64,000 nucleotides of DNA, from positions 11,308,316 to 11,372,315 of the forward strand of contig OU696570.1 of NCBI GenBank assembly GCA_916048095.2. Direction: 5' to 3'. Below are positions 1 to 10,156 of the stretch, piece by piece. The notes under the pieces are model-generated. The model ran no database searches. It was not told the origin of the DNA and was given only the letters and a program-made list of their open reading frames with translations. Each line of letters begins with the position of its first letter. Positions within the stretch are counted from its first letter, which is position 1. The position numbers and the translations under genes were made by a program. The stretch comes from Sacculina carcini (taxonomy: Eukaryota > Arthropoda > Thecostraca > Sacculinidae).

Positions 1-900
1 CCGATTTTCTATACTTTTTTCTCTATGTATCAAAAACTAATTATCACACAACTAAATAAATAATACCATCATGCTGGAGATTTTGTTTGCTACAACACGG
101 TATAATTTTTAATTTTCCAAAGTGTATTAAAAAAAAGTTACGGCGGTGTGAAGTCAAAATGACAAAGTCAAAAATGCAAAATTAGCACTGGAAACCGTGA
201 ATGTTTTGGTAAATATTCCCCTATCTATTCCTCATAAACCAGCAATGGTACAGCTATAAAAATTATACTATTGTGTAGATAATTTTGTGTTCTACAAGAA
301 AAGTTATAATTTATACCCACAAATGATACAAAAAATGTGTAAAATTGGCAAAATTGTCAAATACATCCAAAATTACACTTGATCACCGGGCGCCTAAATT
401 AATTCATTTTTCTACCTATTTCTCAGGAACTATTTGTCACACATTAAAATAAATTATATCATCGTGCTGGAAATTGTATTTTTTTAAATGCGGTATAATT
501 CTTAATTTTCCAAAGTGTATCTGAAGGAAGTGACGGCGGTGTAAAGTCAAAAGGACATATTGCCAATTTGACAGCTATTATGCGCACTTGCGATTACACA
601 GGAATATACTACTGTGTAGAGAATTTTGTGTTCTACAAGAAAAGGTGTAATTTATACCCACAAATGATACAAAAAACGTGTAAAATTGGCAAAATTCTCA
701 AATACATCCAAAATTACACTTGAACACCGGGTGACTAAAATTTATTCATTTTTCTACCCATTTCTCAGGAACTATTTGTCATACATTAAAATTAATTATA
801 CCATCGTGCTAGAAATTTTGTTTTCTACAACACGGTATTATTCTTAATTTTCCAAAGTGTATCTGAATTTTCCAAAGTGCATATGAAGTGTTATGAATTG
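1..900 (+). repeat. Helitron-internal tandem units (about 340 bp), diverged
   Basis: About two and a half diverged copies of a non-coding unit. Each carries the same ordered landmarks: a block near accatcgtgctagaaatt, then gttacggcggtg, gcgcacttgcgattacac, and a block ending in ccaaaattacacttg. The same unit recurs on both strands at about 6,598-7,387, 10,400-11,825, 22,256-22,975, 33,781-34,500, 46,580-47,640, 48,520-49,330 and 63,141-63,880. Near 5,220 and 41,868 related units follow a Helitron-like 5' end directly, so I infer they are the interior of that family. No coding potential is seen; short ORFs here differ between copies. Confidence 0.6.
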
Positions 901-927
901 CTCCGCACAACGGGCGGGTTTTAATGC

Positions 928-3187
928 TATATATATATATATATATATACATAAAGAAGAAATTATCTGTCTGTCTGTGTATGTATGCTTGAATATGAGG
1001 TGACATAATTGCGCTGGTTCATGGTTCGCTGGTTCAATGATCAGGGGCTTCAAACGCAAACGAAGCGATGGCTCATTTTTATGAAATAAAAATGTCCCGC
1101 GGGCAGCAATAAAACGTTCAATTTCACCGTATAGAATGAATTCATATACAAAACTAATGGATTTGACTTCAAGAACCAGAACGGATGGTGTTCGAGTTCT
1201 GAATTATTCCTCACGTCGGGCGGGTTTAAATATGAGGCGGGATGAGTGAAAATATTTTGTCAAAATAAAATTAAAAATAATGAAATTTAGACCTTTTAAT
1301 TGATTAAGGTTTTCATGAGTTTGCCTTATTTATTTTTAATTTGCAATATTTTTATTAATTGCTCCGCACAACGGGCGGGTTTTAATGCCATATATATACA
1401 TAAAGAAGAAATTATCTGTCTGTCTGTGTATGTATGCTTGAATATTAGGTGACATAATTGCGCTGGTTCATGGTTCGCTGGTTCAATGATCAGGGGCTTC
1501 AAACGCAAACGAAGCGATGGCTCATTTTTATGAAATAAAAATGTCCCGCGGGCAGCAATAAAACGTTCAATTTCACCGTATAGAATGAATTCATATACAA
1601 AACTAATGGATTTGACTTCAAGAACCAGAACGGATGGTGTTCGAGTTCTGAATTATTCCTCACGTCGGGCGGGTTTAAATATGAGGCGGGATGAGTGAAA
1701 ATATTTTGTCAAAATAAAATTAAAAATAATGAAATTTAGACCTTTTAATTGATTAAGGTTTTCATGAGTTTGCCTTATTTATTTTTAATTTGCAATATTT
1801 TTATTAATTGCTCCGCACAACGGGCGGGTTTTAATGCCATATATATACATAAAGAAGAAATTATCTGTCTGTCTGTGTATGTATGCTTGAATATGAGGTG
1901 ACATAATTGCGCTGGTTCATGGTTCGCTGGTTCAATGATCAGGGGCTTCAAACGCAAACGAAGCGATGGCTCATTTTTATGAAATAAAAATGTCCCGCGG
2001 GCAGCAATAAAACGTTCAATTTCACCGTATAGAATGAATTCATATACAAAACTAATGGATTTGACTTCAAGAACCAGAACGGATGGTGTTCGAGTTCTGA
2101 ATTATTCCTCACGTCGGGCGGGTTTAAATATGAGGCGGGATGAGTGAAAATATTTTGTCAAAATAAAATTAAAAATAATGAAATTTAGACCTTTTAATTG
2201 ATTAAGGTTTTCATGAGTTTGCCTTATTTATTTTTAATTTGCAATATTTTTATTAATTGCTCCGCACAACGGGCGGGTTTTAATGCCATATATATACATA
2301 AAGAAGAAATTATCTGTCTGTCTGTGTATGTATGCTTGAATATTAGGTGACATAATTGCGCTGGTTCATGGTTCGCTGGTTCAATGATCAGGGGCTTCAA
2401 ACGCAAACGAAGCGATGGCTCATTTTTATGAAATAAAAATGTCCCGCGGGCAGCAATAAAACGTTCAATTTCACCGTATAGAATGAATTCATATACAAAA
2501 CTAATGGATTCGACTTCAAGAACCAGAACGGATGGTGTTCGAGTTCTGAATTTTTCCTCACGTCGGGCGGGTTTAAATATGAGGCGGGTTGAGTGAAAAT
2601 ATTTTGTCAAAATAAAATTAAAAATAATGAAATTTAGACCTTTTAATTGATTAAGGTTTTCATGACTTTGCCTTATTTATTTTTAATTTGCAATTTTTTT
2701 ATTAATTGCTCCGCACAACGGGCGGGTTTTAATGCTAGTATATACATAAAGAAGAAATTATCTGTCTGTCTGTGTATGTATGCTTGAATATGAGGTGACA
2801 TAATTGCGCTGGTTCATGGTTCGCTGGTTCAATGATCAGGGGCTTCAAACGCAAACGAAGCGATGGCTCATTTTTATGAAATAAAAATGTCCCGCGGGCA
2901 GCAATAAAACGTTCAATTTCACCGTGTAGAATGAATTCATATACAAAACTAATGGATTTGACTTCAATAACCAGAACGGATGGTGTTCGAGTTCTGAATT
3001 ATTCCGCACGTCGGCCGGGTTTAAATATGAGGCGGGCTGAGTGAAAATATTTTGTCAAAATGTAAATTAAAAATAATGAAATTTAGACTTTTTAATTGAT
3101 TAAGGTTTTTATGAGTTTGCCTTATTTATTTTTAATTTGCAATATTTTTATGAATTCTTCCGCACAACGGGCGGGTTTTAATGCTAG
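928..3187 (+). mobile_element. Tandem array of five ~449-bp Helitron-like units
   Basis: Five head-to-tail units: 928-1388, 1389-1837, 1838-2286, 2287-2735 and 2736-3187. Each starts with a tatatacataaagaag / ctgtctgtctgtg leader and ends with a CCGC...GCGG hairpin (CCGCACAACGGGCGG), then about 10 nt and a CTAG-type terminus. This matches the Helitron 3' layout of a hairpin close to CTRR followed by T. Each unit has a second, diverged hairpin motif inside (for example near 1,200 and 1,660). A further hairpin at 903-917 belongs to whatever element ended just before the array. Unit 1 is longer because of a TA-repeat expansion (about 931-950). The first three internal boundaries read GCTAT or GCCAT instead of GCTAG, and only the last two boundaries keep CTAG. 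No transposase is encoded, so these are non-autonomous. Assignment to Helitron or a Helentron-related class is by terminal structure only. Confidence 0.72.
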
Positions 3188-4771
3188 TGTATCTATAAAT
3201 AGTGGGTTTGAATGATAGCAAGGTATATGATATTTTGCTAGCAGTAAATATTCTAGCGATAAAAGTAGAATAGCTCTTAAGCAAATGATTTTGGAGAATG
3301 ATGTGAACCTTTAAATATATTTTGCGATCTGATGATATATGTATTAGGAATAATACGTAGCAGAATATAGATTGCATAATATAATATCGGCTGTAATATC
3401 AAGGGCTGTAATATCGGTGTAATCCAAAAAATAACAACTGTATGAATATGATGCATTAGTGGAAGCATTAACCGGGAAATATGAGATACTATGATAATGG
3501 TGTATAATTATATCGCATTATGCAACAAATGTGAATTTAGCTGCCTTACAGTTTGGTCCCGATACTATATTGGCGGGTTGAGAGAAAAGTATTGGTGGGC
3601 CGCGTGTTTGGGACCCCTGGGGTAGATAATCTCAGTCTTCTGATTACAAATTATGATCGCATCAGTATATTTTGTGATCACAAACTAATAAGTTAAATCA
3701 CCTCAGACTAGGCTGAGAGCGGTCAAGATTTAATGTTTGGGTTGGGTTGGGTAGGTTTGACTCAGGTTATATTGGGTTTTAATGATAGCGGCAAATATAT
3801 AAATTTTAACAATAAATATTATAGCGGTAAAAGCGAAATAGTACTTAAGCAAATGATATTGGGGAATGATGTTAAGTAATAAATATAGTTTGGAAACATT
3901 CTGATGAAAAGATTTCATCATCTTTCATTGTTTGTTTCGTGTTTGTGTTCTGAATTATACCACACGACGGGCAGATTTATATATCAGGCGGGTTGAGGGA
4001 TAATATTTGTCAAAATAAGAACAAAAATATTCACATTTAGACTTTTCTATTGGTTAAGATATTTATAGGTTACATTTTTTGGTTTTCAATTTGTATTCAT
4101 TATATTTTATGGATTTGATATGAATTTTATTGTATGAATTGTTCCGCACGACGGGTGGGTTTAAAAAAGTGTTTTAGATCATTTTTTCAAATGATTCATT
4201 TGAAGAAAAAAAATTAAAATAAAAATGTTTCGCGTGCAGCAACTGTAGACAATAGAACGTTCAATTTTCCCTGTAGAATTAATCCATACACAAAACCAAT
4301 GGATTTGACTTCAAATATGAATTTTATTGTATGAATTGTTCCCCACGACGGGCGGGTTTAATTTTAATTTTAATTCATTTTTTAGTTCATTTTTTTCAAA
4401 TGGTTCATTCAAAAAAGGTATTTTTTTACAAATAAAAATGCTCCGCGGGCAGCAACTATAGACAATAGAACGTTCAATTTACCCTGTAGAATTAATCCAT
4501 ACACAAAACCAATGGATTTGACTTCAAGATCCAGAACGGATCGTGTTCGAGTTCTGAATTATTCAGCACGACGGGCGGGTATAAAAATGACTCAGGCGGA
4601 CTGAGGGGAAATATTTTGTCGAAATAAAAATAATTAAACTTATAATTTTCAATTGATTAATATTTTTATGAGTGTACCCTATTTCATTTTTATTTTTTCA
4701 TATTTTTTACGAATTGAATATGAATTTCATGTTATGAATTGCTCCGCACAACGGGCGGGATTTAATGCTAG
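3188..4771 (+). repeat. Helitron-like relics with several hairpin motifs
   Basis: AT-rich non-coding DNA containing several diverged copies of the cgcacgacgggcggg hairpin motif (about 3,965, 4,145, 4,341, 4,565 and 4,743). The last is followed by CTAG at 4768-4771. The stretch is alignable by eye with 44,740-45,430, 49,990-50,340 and 56,950-58,146, and inverted with 18,563-19,660. It therefore looks like a composite of older members of the same family. A GGGTTGGGTTGGG-like patch lies near 3,740. No gene is seen. Confidence 0.55.
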
Positions 4772-5219
4772 TATATACATAAAGAAGAAATTATCTGTCT
4801 GTCTGTGTATGTATGCTTGAATATGAGGTGACATAATTGCGCTGGTTCATGGTTCGCTGGTTCAATGATCAGGGGCTTCAAACGCAAACGAAGCGATGGC
4901 TCATTTTTATGAAATAAAAATGTCCCGCGGGCAGCAATAAAACGTTCAATTTCACCGTGTAGAATGAATTCATATACAAAACTACTGGATTTGACGTCAA
5001 GAACCAGAACGGATGGTGTTCGAGTTCTGAATTATTCCTCACGTCGGGCGGGTTTAAATATGAGGCGGGCTGAGTGAAAATATTTTGTCAAAATAAAATT
5101 AAAAATAATGAAATTTTGACTTTTTATTTGATTAAGGTTTTCATAAGTTTGCCTTATTTATTTTTAATTTGCAATATTTTTATGAATTGTTCCGCACAAC
5201 GGGCGGGTTTTAATGCTAG
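4772..5219 (+). mobile_element. Sixth, separate ~449-bp Helitron-like unit
   Basis: A 448-bp copy of the same unit as the array at 928-3187. It starts after a CTAG (4768-4771) and ends with a hairpin and CTAG at 5216-5219. Both boundaries are canonical CTAG, unlike the inner boundaries of the array. It is joined directly to the Helitron 5'-type end at 5220. Confidence 0.68.
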
Positions 5220-5932
5220 TCTATATATATAAAAGAGATCTTCTGTGTGTCTGTGTGTGTGTGTGTGTCCCACCCTCCTTGGTCCATTTTTTATTAGCTG
5301 TTCCTCGACCATCACTTGGCGTACCTGCTAAAAATTTGTACCATCACGTTGGAAATTTTCATGTCTACACTTAAAACTAAATTTTTAATTTTAAAAATGA
5401 AATCCAAAAAAGTTATAGCGGTGAAAAGACAAAATGAACCCTAAAAAATCCGAAAATTTAGGTCAATCTTCTGTAGACTACTCCTCCTGAACCAGCAATG
5501 GTACAACTATACAAATTATACCACTATGTAGAAAATTATCTGTTCTACTCAACAAATTATAATTTATACCCGAAAATTGAATATAGGACATGTAAAATGT
5601 AAAAAATTCAATCAACATTCAAAATTTTATTTAAACTCTACGCGTCCGATTTTCTATACTTTTTTCTAAGTATTAAAAAAAAGTTACGGCGGTGTGAAGT
5701 ATAAATGACAAAGTCAAAAAGGCAGAATTAGCACACAAATACGTTCATATTTTGGTCATTATTCCGCTATCCAGTCTTGATAAACCAGCAGTGGTACAGC
5801 TATAAAACTTATTCTATTGTGTAGATAATTTTGTGTTCTACAAGAAAAGTTATAATTTATACCCACAAATTATACAAACAACGTGTAAAATTGGCAAAAT
5901 TCTCAAATAGATCCAAAATTACACTTGAACAC
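5220..5932 (+). mobile_element. Helitron-like 5' end and internal unit, 3' end lost
   Basis: Begins with TC (5220-5221) and tatatatataaaagagat followed by a ctgtgtgtctgtgtgtg stretch. This is the usual appearance of Helitron 5' ends. It is abutted to the CTAG of the previous unit with no intervening base. A near relative starts at 41,868 with the C missing. The interior resembles the units at 1-900. The sequence passes into the foldback palindrome at 5933 before any 3' terminus. Confidence 0.6.
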
Positions 5933-6319
5933 CTACAACAAAAAACAGCTGACATATAATATATTCATGTAAAATAGGTGTTTTCTGTATATATAAATGT
6001 GCTGTGTTTTTACACTACGCCACAAAAGGTTCTATTTTTAGACGCGGTGGCTTGGAAATACCTGGAAAAAACATCAAAACAACTGTGTGTGGAAGTCATG
6101 TGCTTAGCACATGTGTGCAGCTGCAGTTTGCAAAATTCACGTGCCAAGCACATGACTTCCACACACAGTTGTTTTGATGTTTTTTTCCAGGTATTTCCAA
6201 GCCATCGCGTCTAAAAATAGAACCTTTTGTGGCGTAGTGTAAAAACACAGCACATTTATATATACAGAAAACACCTATTTTACATGAATATATTATATGT
6301 CAGCTGTTTTTTGTTGTAG
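5933..6319. repeat. 387-bp foldback palindrome
   Basis: Imperfect palindrome with arms of about 170 bp beginning ctacaacaaaaaacagctg and ending in the reverse complement. The central spacer is about 40 bp and contains cagctgcagtttgc. Arm-to-arm identity is high by eye. Related palindromes occur at 21,060-21,440 (inside a longer one), 32,585-32,965, 42,686-43,071, 45,442-45,697 and 51,008-51,161, with a half copy near 8,207-8,410. ORFs across it are mirror images on the two strands and are not genes. It is probably a foldback MITE-like repeat, but no transposase family can be assigned. Confidence 0.75.
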
Positions 6320-6597
6320 TCACTTTAGGGCACACATGGAATAATGAGGTTTCAAATTGGTTTCAAATTGGTCCCTAGCGGTAAAATGGATGCAAGGAGG
6401 TCATAGGCTAGGTTTTGATGACCTCCGAGGTCATTTTCAAGGTCATTGAGGTCATTTGTGTCTGTTTACCCAATCTCCTGCTAAATCACTGGACCGATTT
6501 TGATGAAACTTGGTCCCTAGGGGTGAAATGGATGCAAGAAGGTCATAGGCTAGGTTTTGTTGAACTCTGAGGTCATTTTTAAGGTCATTGAGGTAAG
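6320..6597 (+). repeat. 142-bp repeat, about two units
   Basis: Two diverged units carrying ggaccgattttgatgaaact and ggtcattgaggtcattt. The same unit is tandem at 43,530-44,245 and 55,920-56,330 with an exact 142-bp period there. It follows the foldback palindrome here as it does at 55,908. No coding signal. Confidence 0.6.
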
Positions 6598-7387
6598 GAG
6601 GTACTGTGTAGATAATGTTGTGTTCTACAATATAAGCTATAATTTATACCCACAAATGATACAAAAACGTGTAAAATTGGCAAAATTCGCAAATACATCC
6701 AAAATTACACTTGAAAACCGGTTGATTAAAATTAATTCATTTTTCTACCTATTTCTCAGGAACTATTTGTCACACATTACAATAAAGTATACCATCGTGC
6801 TAGAAATTTTGATTTCTACAATAAGGTATAATTTTTAATTTTCCAAAGTGTATCTGAAGGAAGTTACGGCGGTGTAAAGTCAAAATGTCATGTTGCCAAA
6901 TTGACGGCTATTATGCGCACTTGCGATTACACATGAATATACAATGATTTAATTTCACTGAAGTCCAATCACTTACTTTACGCACTTGCGATTACACAAG
7001 AATATACTACTGTGTAGAGAATTTTGTGTTCTACAATATAAGTTATAATTTATACCCACAAATGATACAAAAAAACGTGTAAAATTGGCAAAATTCTCAA
7101 TTACATCCAAAATTACACTTGAACACCGGGCGACTAAAATATATTCATTTTTCTACTATTTCTCAATAAATATTTGTTACACATAAAAATAAATTATACC
7201 ATCGTGCTAGAAATCTCGTGTTCTACAATGCGGTATAATTTGTAATTTTTCAAAGTGTATCTGAAGGAAGTTACAGCGGTGTAAAGTCAAAAGCACAAAT
7301 TTCCAATTTGACAGCTATTATGCGCACTTGCGATTACACAGGAATATACAACGATTAAATTTCACTGAAGCCCAATCGCAATTCAGA
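6598..7387 (+). repeat. Helitron-internal tandem units
   Basis: Two units of the family described at 1-900. They are separated by a short segment with the cttcactgaagtccaatca landmark, which gives a period near 400 rather than 340 bp. No ORF is conserved between copies. Confidence 0.55.
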
Positions 7388-9029
7388 ATGCATCATATTA
7401 GCTCCAAGCATGGATGGTGTGGTTTTATTGGGTACAGTTTAATTAATGCTACACTATACTGAATAGAAAGGCTTTATTGTCCTCAATATTTACACATGAA
7501 TCGTTTCGCCCGACGGGCGGGTAAAATTCTACTGGGAAAAAAGTTAACTACTTAAGTTGCATAAGGATATGGGTTGTAATATCATGCAATGCCAACTATA
7601 TGAATATGCTGTTTTAGCGGACGCATAAATCTGGAATTATAGAGATGACAGAAGGTTTCATTGTTTTGATAGTGTTACACTTCTAAATTACTACACACGA
7701 AGGAAGGGTGTGAACTTGAGCAGTGTTGAGGAAAAAAACTTCCTCAATAATTAAAACAAGAATTTACAAATTTATATTTTTCTATTGGATAAGCTTTTTG
7801 CTTTTTGATTCATTATATTCTATTTATAGTTCCGCACGATGGGCGGGTTTAAATACGAGGCAGTTCGATGGAGAATATTTTGCCACATCTAAAATAAAAA
7901 CATTCACATTTATACTTTTCTATTGGTTAAGACTTTTTATGGGTCTAAGCCATGAACAAATCATCTGCGCTAATCACAATGTTTTCGCTCAATTATTTAC
8001 AGCAGCCATTTGGCGATGCAATTGTTACTGAAACTGTTTGCCGATGAAAACTTGTGTTTGAGCAACAACATTTTCGAGCACGACCTTGGTTGTTTTTTAT
8101 ATTTATTTTTTATATTAATTAACGTGTGTATATACCTTTTTGAGCACCAGAAACGAAACCAATTTGAAACCTCATTATTCCATGTGTGCCCTAAAGTGAC
8201 TACAACAAAAAACAGCTGACATATAATATATTCATGTAAAATAGGTGTTTCTGTATATATAAATGTGCTGTGTTTTTACACTACGCCACGAAAGGTTCTA
8301 TTTTTAGACGCGGTGGCTTAGAAATACCTGGAAAAAACATCAAAACAACTGTGTGTGGAAGTCGTGTGCTTGGCACGTGAATTTTGCAAACTGCAGCTGC
8401 ACACATGTGCTAATTATTTTCTTAAATAATTGAGCGAAAACATTGTGATTAGCGCAGTTGATTTGTTTATGGCTTAGACCCATAAAAAGTCTTAACCAAT
8501 AGAAAATTTTAAATGTGAATGTTTTTATTTTAGATGTGGCAAAATATTTTCCCTCGAACTGCTTCGTATTTATACCCGCCCGTCGTGCGGAACTATAAAT
8601 AGAATATAATGAATCAAAAAGCAAAAAGCTTATCCAATAGAAAAATATAAATTTGTAAATTCTTGTTTTAATTATTGACGAAGTTTTTTTCCTCAACACT
8701 GCTCAAGTTCACACCCATCCTTCGTGTGTAGTAATTCAGAAGTGTAACACTATAAAAACAATGAAACCTTCTGTCATCTCTATAATTCCAGATTTATGCG
8801 TCCGCTAAAACAGCATATTCATATAGTTGGCATTGCATGATATTACAACCCATATCCTTATGCAACTTGAGTAGTTAACTTTTTTCCCAGTAGTATTTTA
8901 CCCGCTCGTCGGGCGAAACAATTCATGTGTAAATATTGAGGACAATAAAGCCTTTCTATTCAGTATAGTGTAGCATTAATTGAACTGTACCCAATAAAAC
9001 CACACCATCCATGCTTGGAGCTAATATGA
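7388..9029. repeat. 1.64-kb inverted repeat with ~606-bp arms
   Basis: Left arm about 7395-8000 and right arm about 8424-9029 are reverse complements with scattered mismatches. The 423-bp spacer (8001-8423) contains half of the 387-bp foldback unit. Each arm carries a perfect or near-perfect dyad such as CGCCCGACGGGCGG (near 7,500 and 8,905) and a cgcacgatgggcggg motif. In the more complete palindromes (20,805-21,694) the two halves meet at a 40-bp centre. This copy therefore appears to have lost the inner part of one arm. Confidence 0.72.
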
Positions 9030-9058
9030 CTATTTTACACTTTTTTTGGGTTTCCCAG

Positions 9059-9283
9059 AGACCGAACGTTAGTATTGGAGATCTCGTGCTATTAGTTGAT
9101 AGCAACTCGCCCAGAAATCATTGGCCTCTCGGGCTAATTGAAGAAGTACAGAAGGGAGAAGATGGTTTAGTCCGCTCTGTGAGACTGAGAACCACCACAG
9201 GCTCTTATGAGAGACCCGTGACACGGATTTGCTTGCTAGAGGGGGCACATGAGAGTTCGAATGGGGTGGGTGTTAAGCAAACC
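9059..9283 (+). pseudogene. BEL/Pao retrotransposon pol C-terminal fragment (DUF5641-like)
   Basis: An open frame whose residues 17-77 (numbered from 9011) read like the C-terminal domain found after the integrase in BEL/Pao polyproteins. The visible pattern is VSIGDLVLLVD, then WPLG, GEDGLVRSVRLRT and RPVTRICLLE. Nothing upstream of it in the window is BEL-like, so the rest of gag-pol is missing. The left breakpoint lies in a T-run near 9,046 where the surrounding repeat is interrupted. The short stretch from 9011 to 9058 is flanking repeat read in frame, not part of the protein. The frame ends at a stop about 140 bp before the candidate 3' LTR, as expected for the end of pol. I am fairly sure of the family and sure that this copy is non-functional. 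Confidence 0.72.
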
Positions 9284-9423
9284 TAGAATCCATCCAGTGA
9301 GCCGGTGTATGTATTGATTATGTCTGTACCGTGTTTCGTAAATATCTCTTAATATTGTACCTTGTCGTTGTGCGTTACACTACGTGTTTGATTGAATGCC
9401 TCTGATCGAGCCATTGGGGCCGC

Positions 9424-10156
9424 TGTAACGCCCAACGGGTCGCTGTGCGGGTACCCACGTACCAATGTAAAGCGACATCTATTGTTATCAGTTTGCTTAA
9501 GTTTTTTGCGACTTTATTGAACATATCGGTGTTTAATAATTTTGTGTTTGTGCGCTATTTGGATTATTACGTATTAAATGTTAGATTAACTTGTATGGCA
9601 GAATTTCGTTATAGCTTTATTTTCTTCCTTGAGAGAGCTTAATTGCGCCGCAATTGCATCGCTTTTGCGCAACCCTGAACACGTGTGTAAGCGCCAAGCC
9701 CAAATCAACAACAACAACAACAATGAACACGTTGTGTTGGTTGAATTTTGCGTCTACACCATTGAATTTATTTTGCACCTGTGAACCTAAGAACCTGAGA
9801 ACGCCAGAAGTTGTAAGTTTTCACCTTTTTGTACGTCAAGTTGTACTGATATTTGTTTGTTGTATTATTTTCATGTTTATGCCACTCCTGATGCGGTGGT
9901 CTCTAATAATGCTCTTGAGTGCTCAGTTTGGTAAATTTGATATGTAATTTGGTGAATTTGATGTCTAATTTTGGTGAATTTGATACTTTAATTTGGTTTG
10001 TTTTTATGTGTTCTTTTGTTCCAGTTGGACCGTTTATAATCGCTTTGTACCATTTATTACCGTTGGTACCCATTACTACCCCTATGAGTGCATGAAACAG
10101 TGAGTACAACGCGTGCCAAACCTCTGGTGTCACTTGCGCCCTCTGGGCGTAATACA
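9424..10156 (+). mobile_element. Candidate BEL/Pao 3' LTR (733 bp)
   Basis: Begins TGTAACGCCC and ends GCGTAATACA, so it has TG...CA termini. It sits about 140 bp downstream of the BEL/Pao fragment in the same orientation. The sequence after 10156 returns to the same Helitron-type repeat (tccgctaaaacagcatat) that surrounds the insertion elsewhere. A CAA-repeat lies at about 9,706-9,722. Copies B and C lack the fragment because of a larger deletion. The matching 5' LTR is absent, so the boundaries cannot be proven by comparison. Confidence 0.5.

Noticed and set aside
844-2610. 60-128-codon minus-strand frames in each 449-bp unit
   Set aside because: They start with TTG-type codons and arise from tandem DNA copies; there is no domain and they are broken in the diverged unit at 41,356.
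5978-6214. Repeated 62-110-codon frames across the foldback palindromes, on both strands
   Set aside because: The DNA is palindromic, so the frames mirror each other; they include the central spacer and change with its orientation.
7723-8031. A 102-codon frame that stays open in about five copies of the palindrome arm (also near 8,340-8,699, 21,610-21,918, 33,135-33,443 and 45,930-46,238)
   Set aside because: It begins with GTG and has no upstream ATG, has no recognisable domain, and the copies are recent duplicates, so an open frame is not evidence of selection.
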